DNA of 44,110 bases from Melioribacteraceae bacterium (GTDB lineage: Bacteria > Bacteroidota > Ignavibacteria > Ignavibacteriales > Melioribacteraceae). The stretch's first letter is position 1. Each line of letters begins with the position of its first letter. A program made the position numbers and the translations under genes. The notes below the pieces were generated by a model. That model searched no databases. It saw nothing but the letters and a program-made list of their open reading frames with translations, and had not been told where the DNA came from. Positions 16,016-25,100 of this stretch are shown here, in pieces. The stretch is taken from the NCBI GenBank assembly GCA_016927595.1, contig JAFGMI010000001.1, positions 1 to 44,110 on the forward strand, in the 5' to 3' direction.

Positions 16016-17959
16016 GTGTGTGGAATAGCAGGAATAGCAGAAACGGGAAAGGATAACCGAAAGTTGATGGATCGTATGCTCGACATGATATCGCACCGCG
16101 GTCCGGATGCAGTTACACAGTTCGCGAATGGAGATGTCGTTCTGGGTCACAGAAGGCTTTCTATAATTGATCTTAATACTGGCGATCAGCCTATGTTTAA
16201 CGAGGATAAATCGCTCTGCATAATATTTAATGGAGAAATTTATAATTATAAAAACCTGAGAGAAATATTAAGAAAAAAGGGTCATGTTTTTGCAACGGAC
16301 AGTGATACGGAAGTTCTGCTGCACGGATACGAGGAATTCGGACACGATTTATACGCTAAGCTTAATGGAATATTTGCCTTTGCACTATATGATATTCGTA
16401 AAGATAAAATCGTGTTGGTGCGGGATCAATTCGGGGTTAAACCTCTTCATTATTATTTCAGGAATAATTTATTCGTCTTTGCTTCAGAGCAGAAATCCAT
16501 TTTGCTGCATCCCAGTATTGAACGAAAACTAAATCTTAACTCCCTTCATTCGCAGATAAATCTCAGATACACACAGCGGGATGAAACTTTGTTTGAAGGT
16601 ATCAGACGTCTTCCGCCGGCACATTTTCTGGAGTTTAAAGAAAATAGTGTTTCAATTAAAAATTACTGGCAGCTTGTTCCGGAAATAAAAAAAAGCATGA
16701 GCGAAGGCGATGCGATTGAGGGGATAAATTATTATTTGAAACAGGCTGTCGGACGTCAATTAATGAGTGATGTACCGCTGGGAGTATATCTGTCCGGCGG
16801 AATGGATTCCTCCGCAATCGTACAGAAAATGAGTGAACTCGGTGTAGACAACATTAATACTTTTACTTTAGGATTCAATGAGCCGACCGACGAGTTTCCT
16901 GATTCTGAACTGATAGCCAGACAGTTCAATACAAATCACAGAACACTGAGTTTATCGATGGAACCGCTCCGATTTATGCCCGAAGTGATCTGGCATGCAG
17001 AGGAACCGAAAATTAATCTGCTTCAGGGTTACAATATGTCAGGGTTTGTCGGTGAACATGTGAAAGTAGTACTCGGCGGCCTGGGAGGCGACGAGCTTTT
17101 TGCGGGTTATGATATTCATAAATTTATATTTCCCTTCAATAACTGGCACAGACGAATTCCAGATTGGATGAAAAAAATTGCTCAGTGGAAATCGGATTTA
17201 TTGTTTAGGCTGCAAAATTCTTCACACACATTCAGCCTTGATGAATACCGGCGCGGGATACAAATGCTGCTGTCAATTGGAAACATTGAGAAGTTTTATC
17301 TCATACTGCGCAACGTATGGGACTTCGATAAAGATTTCTATAAGGAGATTTATCACCCTGATATTTACCGTAAAATGCTGTCGGAAACAGATCGTGTTGA
17401 AGATCAGTTTGCTCCATTTTTTAACAAGGTTAAAGACCTTTCATCCCTCGATCAGGTTTTATTTACAGAATTTCATTCTAAAATGGTAAACGATTATTTG
17501 CTGGTTGAGGACAGAATGTCGATGTCGCACTCTGTTGAGGAACGCGTACCGTTTCTTGATATCGATCTTGTTAACTTCGGTTTTTCGATACCGGTACATT
17601 TGAAAATCAAAAATAATCAGACCAAATATCTGTTCCGTAAGGCAATGAAGGGAAAGCTGCCGGACAAGATAATAGAAAAGAAAAAATGGGGATTTACAGT
17701 AAATCCTTACCTGCAGTTTAAAAAGGATTTAAGAAACACCGCCGGGAAACTTTTAACTAGGAAATACATTAACGAACAGGGAATATTTAACTATAACTAT
17801 ATCAGAAAAATTCTTAATTATCCTCCCAATCCCAGGTTAAGATGGCATTATAATTATATATGGGTTTTATCCGGTTTAGCGCTGTTGGACAAACTGTTTA
17901 TTACTACGGATAATTTTATTGATCGGAAATTCGAGCTTGAGGAATATTACAATATATAG
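16016..17959 (+). CDS. Asparagine synthase (glutamine-hydrolysing) family amidotransferase
   Basis: The 647-residue protein has an N-terminal class II glutaminase with Cys2 as nucleophile (MCGIAGI) and SHRGPD near 26-31. The C-terminal synthetase domain carries the PP-loop SGGMDSS (260-266) and GGLGGDELFAGYD. Both halves look intact, so it can move ammonia from glutamine to an ATP-activated carboxylate. The start is GTG at 16016, forced by the need for Cys2. It begins 3 bp after the C5-epimerase. Clustered paralogues of this family in surface-glycan loci can amidate uronic acids, so the acceptor may be a sugar carboxyl rather than aspartate (inference). At 647 residues it is longer than E. 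coli AsnB (about 554). Confidence 0.88.
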   Translation: MCGIAGIAETGKDNRKLMDRMLDMISHRGPDAVTQFANGDVVLGHRRLSIIDLNTGDQPMFNEDKSLCIIFNGEIYNYKNLREILRKKGHVFATDSDTEVLLHGYEEFGHDLYAKLNGIFAFALYDIRKDKIVLVRDQFGVKPLHYYFRNNLFVFASEQKSILLHPSIERKLNLNSLHSQINLRYTQRDETLFEGIRRLPPAHFLEFKENSVSIKNYWQLVPEIKKSMSEGDAIEGINYYLKQAVGRQLMSDVPLGVYLSGGMDSSAIVQKMSELGVDNINTFTLGFNEPTDEFPDSELIARQFNTNHRTLSLSMEPLRFMPEVIWHAEEPKINLLQGYNMSGFVGEHVKVVLGGLGGDELFAGYDIHKFIFPFNNWHRRIPDWMKKIAQWKSDLLFRLQNSSHTFSLDEYRRGIQMLLSIGNIEKFYLILRNVWDFDKDFYKEIYHPDIYRKMLSETDRVEDQFAPFFNKVKDLSSLDQVLFTEFHSKMVNDYLLVEDRMSMSHSVEERVPFLDIDLVNFGFSIPVHLKIKNNQTKYLFRKAMKGKLPDKIIEKKKWGFTVNPYLQFKKDLRNTAGKLLTRKYINEQGIFNYNYIRKILNYPPNPRLRWHYNYIWVLSGLALLDKLFITTDNFIDRKFELEEYYNI

Positions 17960-18120
17960 TATAAAATTCCTCTTCGTCCATATCGGCAAAGGTAAACCAG
18001 GAACGGTAAATAAACTTAATTATCGAGCAAAAAGTTCATGTATTACCGTACTACTGTTTAAAATGATGATCAATTAAATTATCTTTGGAATCATATAAAT
18101 GACCCATAGAGGGGGAGAAA

Positions 18121-19245
18121 ATGGGATTAGAAGTTAAAGAGATAAGTTCATTAAGAGACATCAAGCGTTTTGTTGATTTCCAGTACTCTCTTTATAAAAA
18201 CAATCAAAATTATGTTCCGCCCCCGCGATCGGAAGAGATTGCAAGTCTGCGTAAAGACAAGAATCCTGCCTTTGATTTCTGTGAATCAAAATACTGGCTT
18301 GTTTATAAGGATAAAAAAATTGTCGGACGTATTGCAGGAATTATCAACCAAAAGTATAATACAAAATGGATAAAGAAAGAAGCCCGTTTCGGATGGATTG
18401 ATTTTATTGATGATGAAAACGTTTCGGCTTTACTTTTGAAAACAGTTGAGGACTGGGCGAAATCGAAAGATATGACGTCAATTCACGGTCCGCTTGGTTT
18501 TACCGATATGGATGGAGAAGGAACTCTGATCGAAGGATTTAATGAGCTTAGCATACTCGGTTCCATTTACAATTATGAATATTACCCGAAACATATTGAA
18601 AAAATGGGCTACGAAAAAGATACAGACTGGCTGGAGTTCCAGGTAACCATTGACAAAAGGGAAGTGCCAGATAAAGTTGCACGCATCGCAGATATAGCAC
18701 TCAAACGCAACAAGCTGAAACTCTTAAAAGTAAAAAAGGCTAAAGAAATGCTTCCTTATGCGCGTGAAATATTTTATTTGATTAATGAAGCATACAAAGA
18801 TCTCTACGGTTTTGTGGAACTGTCCGATAAACAAATTGATATGTACGTTAAACAGTATTTCGGATTTATTATACCGGAATATGTTCCCGTAGTGCTGGAT
18901 GAAAACAACAAGGTTGCTGCGTTCGGTATAACCATGCCCTCGTTGTCAAAAGCATTTCAAAAAAACAAAGGACGGCTGTTTCCGTTCGGTTTTATTCATA
19001 TCCTGAGTGCTTTAAAAAACAACAACATTATGGATCTTTATCTTACAGCTGTACGTCCCGATTTACAGGACAAAGGAGTTAATGCGATTCTGATGAATGA
19101 AATCAATAAACTTTTGATAAAAAAAAATATAACCACGGTCGAAACAAACCGCGAACTGGAATCAAATCTGAAAGTTCAGTCACAGTGGAAATTTTACACT
19201 ACACGCCAGCACAAACGCAGAAGATGCTATAAAAAAGAACTGTGA
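18121..19245 (+). CDS. YghO-like GNAT-fold acyltransferase of unknown substrate
   Basis: A 374-residue protein of the family seen widely in Bacteroidota and as YghO in E. coli. It has an N-terminal YVPPPRSEEI segment, KIVGRIAGIINQKYN (about 65-79), a GPLGFTDMDGEG block (about 121-132), a GNAT-like second half and the conserved tail QSQWKFYTTRQHKRRR. GNAT proteins transfer acyl groups from acyl-CoA, but the substrate here is unknown. A very strong Shine-Dalgarno run (GGGGGAG) precedes the ATG. It stands alone after the glycan cluster, with convergent transcription towards the cytochrome gene. Confidence 0.8.
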   Translation: MGLEVKEISSLRDIKRFVDFQYSLYKNNQNYVPPPRSEEIASLRKDKNPAFDFCESKYWLVYKDKKIVGRIAGIINQKYNTKWIKKEARFGWIDFIDDENVSALLLKTVEDWAKSKDMTSIHGPLGFTDMDGEGTLIEGFNELSILGSIYNYEYYPKHIEKMGYEKDTDWLEFQVTIDKREVPDKVARIADIALKRNKLKLLKVKKAKEMLPYAREIFYLINEAYKDLYGFVELSDKQIDMYVKQYFGFIIPEYVPVVLDENNKVAAFGITMPSLSKAFQKNKGRLFPFGFIHILSALKNNNIMDLYLTAVRPDLQDKGVNAILMNEINKLLIKKNITTVETNRELESNLKVQSQWKFYTTRQHKRRRCYKKEL

Positions 19246-19284
19246 GCCTGAATTCTTTTATAACCTCAAAGTCATTTCGGTTCC

Positions 19285-20256
19285 TTAAGGTACGAAACGT
19301 TCAACCATATTTTTTACAGGCTTCTGTGTGCGGAGATAGTCATAAATCGCACCAAGATCTTCATCGGTCATGCCTGAATATACATACCATGGCATAAGAG
19401 TGTTGAATTCTCCTTTATTGATAAAGAGACTGTCGTTATCTTTATAAAATCTGAATCTTGCTAAAAAATCTTCTTTCGACCACGCTCCGATACCTGTTTC
19501 AACATCGGGAGTAATATTTGCGGTACGCACAATTCCGCCTGTCGGTAATGGATATTCATACCCTCCCGAAAACTCCAACCCCTTAACGGGCTGCTTTTTA
19601 TCATCTACCGGTGTGTGACAATCCATGCATCCACCGATGTATGTAAGATATTTACCCACAGCTATTAAATCGCTCGGATCAGGCTGCTGCATAGGTTCAG
19701 CCGGCTGAGGTATTGTTCTTAATATTACTGAGAACGGGAATGAGGCTTCTGATTCAGGGACATCATTTTCGATAGGTTTAAGTGTTCTTATATAAGCGAC
19801 AATGGCTTCGCCGTCTTCTTTTGAAAGATAACGATACGCTGAATATGGCATCAGTGGGAAAAGAGGCTCTCCATCATTTCTTACTCCTGTTGTAATTGCC
19901 CGAAGAATCTCTCCGTCTGTCCACTTACCAAGATGATATGGTGTAATGTTAGGGGCATAAAATGTTCCCGGGAAACCCGCTTCAGGAGGATACATATTTC
20001 CTCCCTTTCCTTCAGTGCCGGCAATAACCGGATTGCCGAAACGCGAATAATCATTTTCGGCATGACAATCATTACAGCCCGTAACGTGATTAAACAGGTA
20101 GCTGCCACGCGATACAATTGCCGAATCCATCGAAACGGAAATTGGTTGTGCTTCACCAACATTTGGAAAAGCTGAATTAATGTATGTTACAGTGCCGACA
20201 ACAAATATTATTACAACTCCCAGAATAATGCTGAACCATTTTAGAAATTTTTTCAA
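19285..20256 (-). CDS. Membrane-anchored diheme cytochrome c
   Basis: The 323-residue protein starts with an uncleaved-looking membrane anchor (about residues 7-27). It then has two class I cytochrome c domains with haem motifs CNDCH (61-65) and CMDCH (210-214). Candidate axial Met ligands follow in MPYSAY (about 137) and MPWYVYSGM (near the C-terminus). The layout resembles cytochrome subunits of periplasmic dehydrogenases, but no dehydrogenase partner is adjacent. It likely carries electrons between periplasmic donors and the respiratory chain. It is monocistronic by spacing (about 100 bp to the next minus-strand gene). Confidence 0.88.
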   Translation of the reverse strand: MKKFLKWFSIILGVVIIFVVGTVTYINSAFPNVGEAQPISVSMDSAIVSRGSYLFNHVTGCNDCHAENDYSRFGNPVIAGTEGKGGNMYPPEAGFPGTFYAPNITPYHLGKWTDGEILRAITTGVRNDGEPLFPLMPYSAYRYLSKEDGEAIVAYIRTLKPIENDVPESEASFPFSVILRTIPQPAEPMQQPDPSDLIAVGKYLTYIGGCMDCHTPVDDKKQPVKGLEFSGGYEYPLPTGGIVRTANITPDVETGIGAWSKEDFLARFRFYKDNDSLFINKGEFNTLMPWYVYSGMTDEDLGAIYDYLRTQKPVKNMVERFVP

Positions 20257-20357
20257 TTTTGCCCCGACTAATAATGGATGCGTTGTCCCAATTTATGTTG
20301 TTGTTCTGGAAAAAGCAATAAAACATAAAATTTAATTGATTACGATTATAAGTTTAA

Positions 20358-21266
20358 TTAGTGATAACTTTCACCGAAATTTTTTTCTCCGGCTTCAACT
20401 GCTATTTTCAACATATTATCCTTCGGGGGAAGGGGGCAGGTCGCGAATTTTGTAAAAGCACATGGAGGATTATAAGCTTTGTTGAAATCTATATAAACCA
20501 TTCCTGCTGTATCGGGCTTGTCGATATAAAGAAACCTACCGGCTCCGTAAGTTTCTTCTCCATTGGTCAGATCGGCAAAAGTCAGGAAGAACCTTTTACC
20601 CGCATCTGTGGGATCAAGACTGAATTCTTTCCCATTAATTTTGAACAGAATTTTACCAGGGGACAACTCTTCTTCCGGCACCCCGGTTACATTCGGAATA
20701 ATAATCCTCTTCGGCGGATCATAGGGTATATACTTTGCTTCAACCCGCCACTTTTTACTCACGGGGTATCTTTCGATGCCATCAAAACTTTTCAGCAGAT
20801 CATTTTCCGAATCCTTAACGCGGATGCCGTATTTATTGCCCGCTCGTTTAATTACATACCAGCTTAAAGTTCCATACTTCAAAATACTCGGCTTTCCGGT
20901 TATGTCATTTTCCAGCACAGCCTCTTCAATTTTTATGCTGTCCAGAAATACATCAAGACCTTTTTTTATTTTCACAGTAACAACGCTGTCTTTCAGATAA
21001 AATGAACCGATAAAAGAGGGAGCTTTATTAATAAATAAAATATCGTTGGATTCGTCAGAACCGAACCTGTTCTCGCCCTCTTTTAACCAATGAAGACCTA
21101 CAAGGCTAAGCCATCCGTCCGGTTTTTTGAGTGAATTTATCCGATTACCGTGCCAGTCGTTAACTTCATTAATATAACTCAGATCCTCTTCTTCCTTTTT
21201 GCAGCTGATGAATACAAGCATTATTGAAATCAACATTATTATTCGTTTAATATTTACAATTATCAT
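20358..21266 (-). CDS. DUF1684 lipoprotein
   Basis: This 302-residue protein has a lipoprotein signal ending VFISC (near residue 22) followed by charged residues. The body matches DUF1684 (PF07920). It has DGWLSLVGLHWLKEGENRFG (about 50-69), a FHA-like beta-rich N-half, then the conserved GKRFFLTFADLTNGEETYG and the YNPPCAFTKFATCPLPP near the C-terminus. The biochemical role of the family is not established. GGAG 8 bases before the first ATG supports this start. It is transcribed divergently from the beta-lactamase-like gene. Confidence 0.88.
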   Translation of the reverse strand: MIIVNIKRIIMLISIMLVFISCKKEEEDLSYINEVNDWHGNRINSLKKPDGWLSLVGLHWLKEGENRFGSDESNDILFINKAPSFIGSFYLKDSVVTVKIKKGLDVFLDSIKIEEAVLENDITGKPSILKYGTLSWYVIKRAGNKYGIRVKDSENDLLKSFDGIERYPVSKKWRVEAKYIPYDPPKRIIIPNVTGVPEEELSPGKILFKINGKEFSLDPTDAGKRFFLTFADLTNGEETYGAGRFLYIDKPDTAGMVYIDFNKAYNPPCAFTKFATCPLPPKDNMLKIAVEAGEKNFGESYH

Positions 21267-21319
21267 CAGAGTTCTCCGGGATATTTTTCATTAGTTTTTA
21301 TAAATTTGTTTTTCTATTA

Positions 21320-21387
21320 ATGCGAGTGAAATTACGAAACTTCATATAACTATTCTACTGCTGACAACTCTTTTCATATCCTGCTCT
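21320..21387 (+). other. Frameshifted lipoprotein leader of the serine hydrolase
   Basis: ATG at 21320 opens a basic n-region (MRVKLRNFI) but stops at 21347-21349. In the adjacent frame the sequence continues as ITILLLTTLFISC directly into the hydrolase, with the lipobox Cys codon at 21382-21384, two codons before the internal ATG. A single net base change around 21340-21350 would restore a complete lipoprotein signal. It is either a real mutation or a sequence error. Confidence 0.6.
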
Positions 21388-22512
21388 ATGGATTACCATT
21401 CCGGTTCTGCGGGTGGCATTGTGGGACAATACGAGCCTGGTATTGATAAAAGATATGCAGCTTATGCATCAAGGATAGACTCGTTTTTTCAGAACAGGTA
21501 CAGTCGCGGATTATTTAACGGTTCGGTTTTATTCGCTGAAAAAGAAAATATTATTTATCAGAATGCTCTTGGATACGGTAATTTCAGACTAAAGGACACT
21601 TTAACGCTCCGCTCAAAATTCCAGCTTGCTTCAGTCACAAAAACTTTAACAGCTTACGGAATCGCATTATTAAAAGAAAAGGGACTGATAAATTATACGG
21701 ATAGTATCCGGCATTTTTTTCCGCAATTCCCATACGAAAATATATCGATATTCGAATTACTGGTTCACAGATCAGGACTTCCGAAGTACACGTATTTCGC
21801 TGATGAATACTGGCGTTCAGTTTATTACGACAGCACAATTACAAACAACGATGTAATTGAACTTATGATTGAACACCAGCCACTGAAATATTATTCCCCC
21901 AATTTCAGATACAATTACAACAATACAAATTACTGCATTCTTGCTGCTGTAATTGAAAAGGTTTCCGAAAAATCATATGAAGAGTTTATGAAGGATGAAG
22001 TGTTCGCGCCGATCGGTATGATTAATACTGAAGTGTACAGACGGGGAAATAATGAGGATAAACATTTTCCAGTTAAAGGGTATACCGGTTACCGAAGGAT
22101 TGCAGATAATACTTATCTGAATGGTGTTGTCGGCGACAAGGGTATATATTCGACAGCAGAGGATTTATTTAAGTTCAATCGGGCTTTATACGATGGAAAA
22201 CCCCTTTCCCGGAATGAAGTAAACTCTATGTACCTGCTTGCTCACGAGGAACTTTATGAGCATGATAACTATGGTCTCGGCTGGCGGGTTAATATGAGAC
22301 CGGACAGCACCAGGATAGTTTATCACACCGGCTGGTGGAAGGGCTTCCGTTCATATTTTATCCGTGAGCTCAGTACTGAAAAGTGTATTATAGTACTGAC
22401 TAACAGAAGCAACAGCGGTGTGCTTTCAACAAGAGAATTAATGAGTCTGTTTGATATTAAAGCGGAGGGTGTTGCATCCGAAGAAGAAACGATCGATTAC
22501 GAACTTCAGTAA
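21388..22512 (+). CDS. Class C beta-lactamase-like serine hydrolase
   Basis: From the ATG at 21388 the frame encodes 374 residues with the penicillin-binding/beta-lactamase family motifs. These are SVTK (S82-K85; nucleophile and general base), Y177-N178-N179 within YNNTNY, and the HTG of VYHTGWWKGF in place of KTG. The fold is complete, so an esterase, peptidase or PBP-like activity outside the cytoplasm is likely. The family is functionally broad and resistance is not implied. This start lacks an export signal. A lipobox lies just upstream in frame but is disconnected from its start codon by a frameshift. If the frameshift is real, the product would be mislocalised or not made. Confidence 0.82.
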   Translation: MDYHSGSAGGIVGQYEPGIDKRYAAYASRIDSFFQNRYSRGLFNGSVLFAEKENIIYQNALGYGNFRLKDTLTLRSKFQLASVTKTLTAYGIALLKEKGLINYTDSIRHFFPQFPYENISIFELLVHRSGLPKYTYFADEYWRSVYYDSTITNNDVIELMIEHQPLKYYSPNFRYNYNNTNYCILAAVIEKVSEKSYEEFMKDEVFAPIGMINTEVYRRGNNEDKHFPVKGYTGYRRIADNTYLNGVVGDKGIYSTAEDLFKFNRALYDGKPLSRNEVNSMYLLAHEELYEHDNYGLGWRVNMRPDSTRIVYHTGWWKGFRSYFIRELSTEKCIIVLTNRSNSGVLSTRELMSLFDIKAEGVASEEETIDYELQ

Positions 22513-22514
22513 AT

Positions 22515-23171
22515 TTATAATTCTTCCGCGTAAGGCTTCATTTCGATTTTCTGGTCAAGATAAAACAGCCGTTTAGGTTCACTAAACTTTTTTGTTATTG
22601 AAAACGGGTAATCAATTACTGTATCACCTGCTGTTGATTTTTCTTTAAGACTGCTTTTACCTGATGCAATATTATCCGCTGTCGTTTTATCAAATCTGAA
22701 TGTGATTTCCTTTACCGACACTGTTTCTCTTATAATAAAGTATGAACTCTCCGGGTCAACAATTAATTCATCAACTGCATCATTATTCCACAGAATGTTA
22801 TCAACATTCGTCTGTTCGGTGTATTCACGGACTGCATCCTTCAGTTCAACTTCTGTGGTAACAAACTCATCTGTGAATTCAATATTCAGGCATTCCAGCA
22901 TTTCTTCTTTTGAGAAAACCATTCTTCCGACAACATCACCCTCATAACTTTCCAGACTTTTAATTGAAGATATATCCTTAACCACATACTGAACATTATC
23001 GGCGCTAAGTCTATAAACCGTTCCTGGTCTGTAATTCGTTCTGGGGGTAGAAAATGGTTTGAAATTTTTATATACGGAATTTGCCGGACGAGATGAATTT
23101 TCCTGCCCGAACGCACAAAGGTGGGCAATTAACAATATAAGCATCACTCTTTTCATAGATTTCCCGTTCAT
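22515..23171 (-). CDS. Exported protein of unknown function
   Basis: The 218-residue protein has a signal peptide ending CAFGQ (about residue 23), then a polar, strand-rich domain with no catalytic motif I recognise. TVYRLSADNVQYVV and a regular beta-rich C-half are the notable stretches. The ATG at 23156 (MKRVMLILL) is an equally good start and gives a tighter signal peptide. It is convergent with the serine hydrolase gene (2 bp between the stop codons) and divergent from the cytosine deaminase gene. Confidence 0.7.
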   Translation of the reverse strand: MNGKSMKRVMLILLIAHLCAFGQENSSRPANSVYKNFKPFSTPRTNYRPGTVYRLSADNVQYVVKDISSIKSLESYEGDVVGRMVFSKEEMLECLNIEFTDEFVTTEVELKDAVREYTEQTNVDNILWNNDAVDELIVDPESSYFIIRETVSVKEITFRFDKTTADNIASGKSSLKEKSTAGDTVIDYPFSITKKFSEPKRLFYLDQKIEMKPYAEEL

Positions 23172-23247
23172 TATAATTAATTATCGAATTTTTATACATT
23201 ATCTTTAGAAGCAAATTTTTTATCGGTTAAAATAGACGGAGTTAATA

Positions 23248-23688
23248 ATGACGGATGAATTCATGAAAGCGGCAATTGAGGAAGCAAAAACCGGACTGGC
23301 GGAGGGAGGTATACCCATCGGTTCGGTATTGGTAAAAGACGGAAAAATAATCGGCAGAGGTCATAACCGCCGGGTACAGAACGGAAGTGCTATATTGCAT
23401 GCCGAAATGGACTGTATAGAGAATGCGGGACGTTTAAGTGCAAATGATTATAAGGACTGTGTTTTATATTCCACCTTGTCACCGTGCGATATGTGCAGCG
23501 GGGCGGTGCTTTTGTATAAAATTCCTAAAATCGTGATAGGAGAAAATGTAACGTTCAAGGGTCCCGAGGATTATGTGAAATCGTGCGGTGTAGAACTGGA
23601 GGTATTAAACGATTCCGAATGCATTCAAATGATGGAGGAATTTATTGCTGCAAAACCTGAATTGTGGAATGAGGATATTGGCATTTAA
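23248..23688 (+). CDS. Cytosine deaminase, fungal Fcy1 type
   Basis: This 146-residue zinc deaminase has the HAE motif (H51-E53, catalytic Glu53) and the PC..C motif (C80, C83). Beyond the core, the segment LSPCDMC, the IGENVTFKGPEDY stretch and the C-terminal ELWNEDIG closely follow yeast Fcy1. That points to free cytosine or a related base rather than tRNA adenosine or dCMP. It would feed uracil salvage in the cytoplasm. No pyrimidine transport or salvage gene is adjacent. The match to the fungal enzyme is from memory of that sequence and needs a search. Confidence 0.85.
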   Translation: MTDEFMKAAIEEAKTGLAEGGIPIGSVLVKDGKIIGRGHNRRVQNGSAILHAEMDCIENAGRLSANDYKDCVLYSTLSPCDMCSGAVLLYKIPKIVIGENVTFKGPEDYVKSCGVELEVLNDSECIQMMEEFIAAKPELWNEDIGI

Positions 23689-23792
23689 ATTAGGAACTAT
23701 ATTTTTGACTTCTGAATTAATAAGTAAATTGTAGCGCTTCTGACTATTTTTACCCACTGAAAAAACGTTTTAATATATAAAATAAAGGCCTA

Positions 23793-25082
23793 ATGAAGAA
23801 AAAAGAGAAAATCAACATAATAACTCTCGGCTGTTCAAAAAACACTGTCGATTCTGAACGGCTCATGAGTCAATTAAAACTAAACCGGATGCGGTTGGTT
23901 AACAATCCTAACAATGCCGATACGGTAATTATAAATACCTGTGGTTTTATAGATGCTGCCAAGGAAGAATCTATAAATACAATTCTTCAGGCAACCGAAC
24001 TTAAAAAACAGGGTGCTATAAAAAAAGTTGTGGTAGCAGGTTGTTTATCCGAACGTTACATGGATGAGCTTAAAAAAGAAATTCCCGAAGTTGACAATTT
24101 TTTCGGCACCGAGGATTATGCAGGAATTCTAACTTCACTCGGCGGCAACCTTAAGGAAGAACTCCTTGGAGAAAGGGAATTGTCGTCGCCCAGGCATTAT
24201 GCTTATCTTAAAATCTCCGAGGGATGCGATAATCCCTGTTCTTTTTGCGCAATACCTTTGATGCGGGGCAAGCATAAAACCAAATCGATCGAGGAATTGT
24301 TGCTCGAGGCTGATAGTCTTGCGGTTAAAGGAGTAAAGGAATTAATAATTATCGGGCAGGACACAACAGATTACGGCAAGGAAATTTACGGAAAACGCGT
24401 ACTGGCTGAGCTGTTGAATAAGCTAAGTGAAATTAAAGGGATTGAGTGGATAAGATTATTATACGCTTATCCTTCTCATTTTCCCGACGATGTTATCCGT
24501 ACAATCGCAGAGAATCCAAAAGTTCTTAATTATATCGACATGCCTCTGCAGCACATATCCGAAAAGGTGCTGAAATCAATGCGAAGAGGTATTTCGGAAA
24601 GAAGAACCCGTGATCTAATCTGCAAGTTAAAAAACTCCATACCAAACCTTACGCTTAGAACTACATTTATCGTAGGATATCCGGCAGAAACCGAAAAAGA
24701 ATTTGCCGAGCTATGTTCATTTATTAAGGAGGTTGAGTTTGATCGGGTGGGTGTTTTTAATTATTCTGTTGAAGAAAATACACCAAGTTTTATTCTCGGC
24801 GATCCGGTGCCCTTAAAAGAAAAAGACAGACGCCGAAAGGAGATAATGGAAATTCAAAAAAGTATTTCACATAATAAAAATAATACTCTTATCGGGACGG
24901 AACAAAATGTGATAATTGATAGTAAAGAGGGCAAATATTATATAGGAAGATCCGAAAGAGATGCCCCCGAAGTGGACGGCGAGGTAATTATTGATGCTGA
25001 AAAAAATATACGACCGGGAAACATATACAGGGTAAAAATTTATGATTGCAATGAGTATGATTTGTTTGCTAAATTCAATTAA
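23793..25082 (+). CDS. rimO: Ribosomal protein S12 methylthiotransferase RimO
   Basis: The 429-residue protein has the three MTTase domains in order. UPF0004 carries cluster-binding Cys14, Cys50 and Cys84. The radical SAM domain has CxxxCxxC at Cys145, Cys149 and Cys152 (GCDNPCSFC). A C-terminal TRAM-like domain covers about 360-429. The opening ITLGCSKNTVDSERLM and the MRGKHKTKSIEEL block favour RimO, which modifies Asp88 of S12, over MiaB. It begins a run of plus-strand genes and is followed after 18 bp by the GWxTD gene. Confidence 0.93.
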   Translation: MKKKEKINIITLGCSKNTVDSERLMSQLKLNRMRLVNNPNNADTVIINTCGFIDAAKEESINTILQATELKKQGAIKKVVVAGCLSERYMDELKKEIPEVDNFFGTEDYAGILTSLGGNLKEELLGERELSSPRHYAYLKISEGCDNPCSFCAIPLMRGKHKTKSIEELLLEADSLAVKGVKELIIIGQDTTDYGKEIYGKRVLAELLNKLSEIKGIEWIRLLYAYPSHFPDDVIRTIAENPKVLNYIDMPLQHISEKVLKSMRRGISERRTRDLICKLKNSIPNLTLRTTFIVGYPAETEKEFAELCSFIKEVEFDRVGVFNYSVEENTPSFILGDPVPLKEKDRRRKEIMEIQKSISHNKNNTLIGTEQNVIIDSKEGKYYIGRSERDAPEVDGEVIIDAEKNIRPGNIYRVKIYDCNEYDLFAKFN

Positions 25083-25100
25083 GTTATTAGGGGGACCTAA

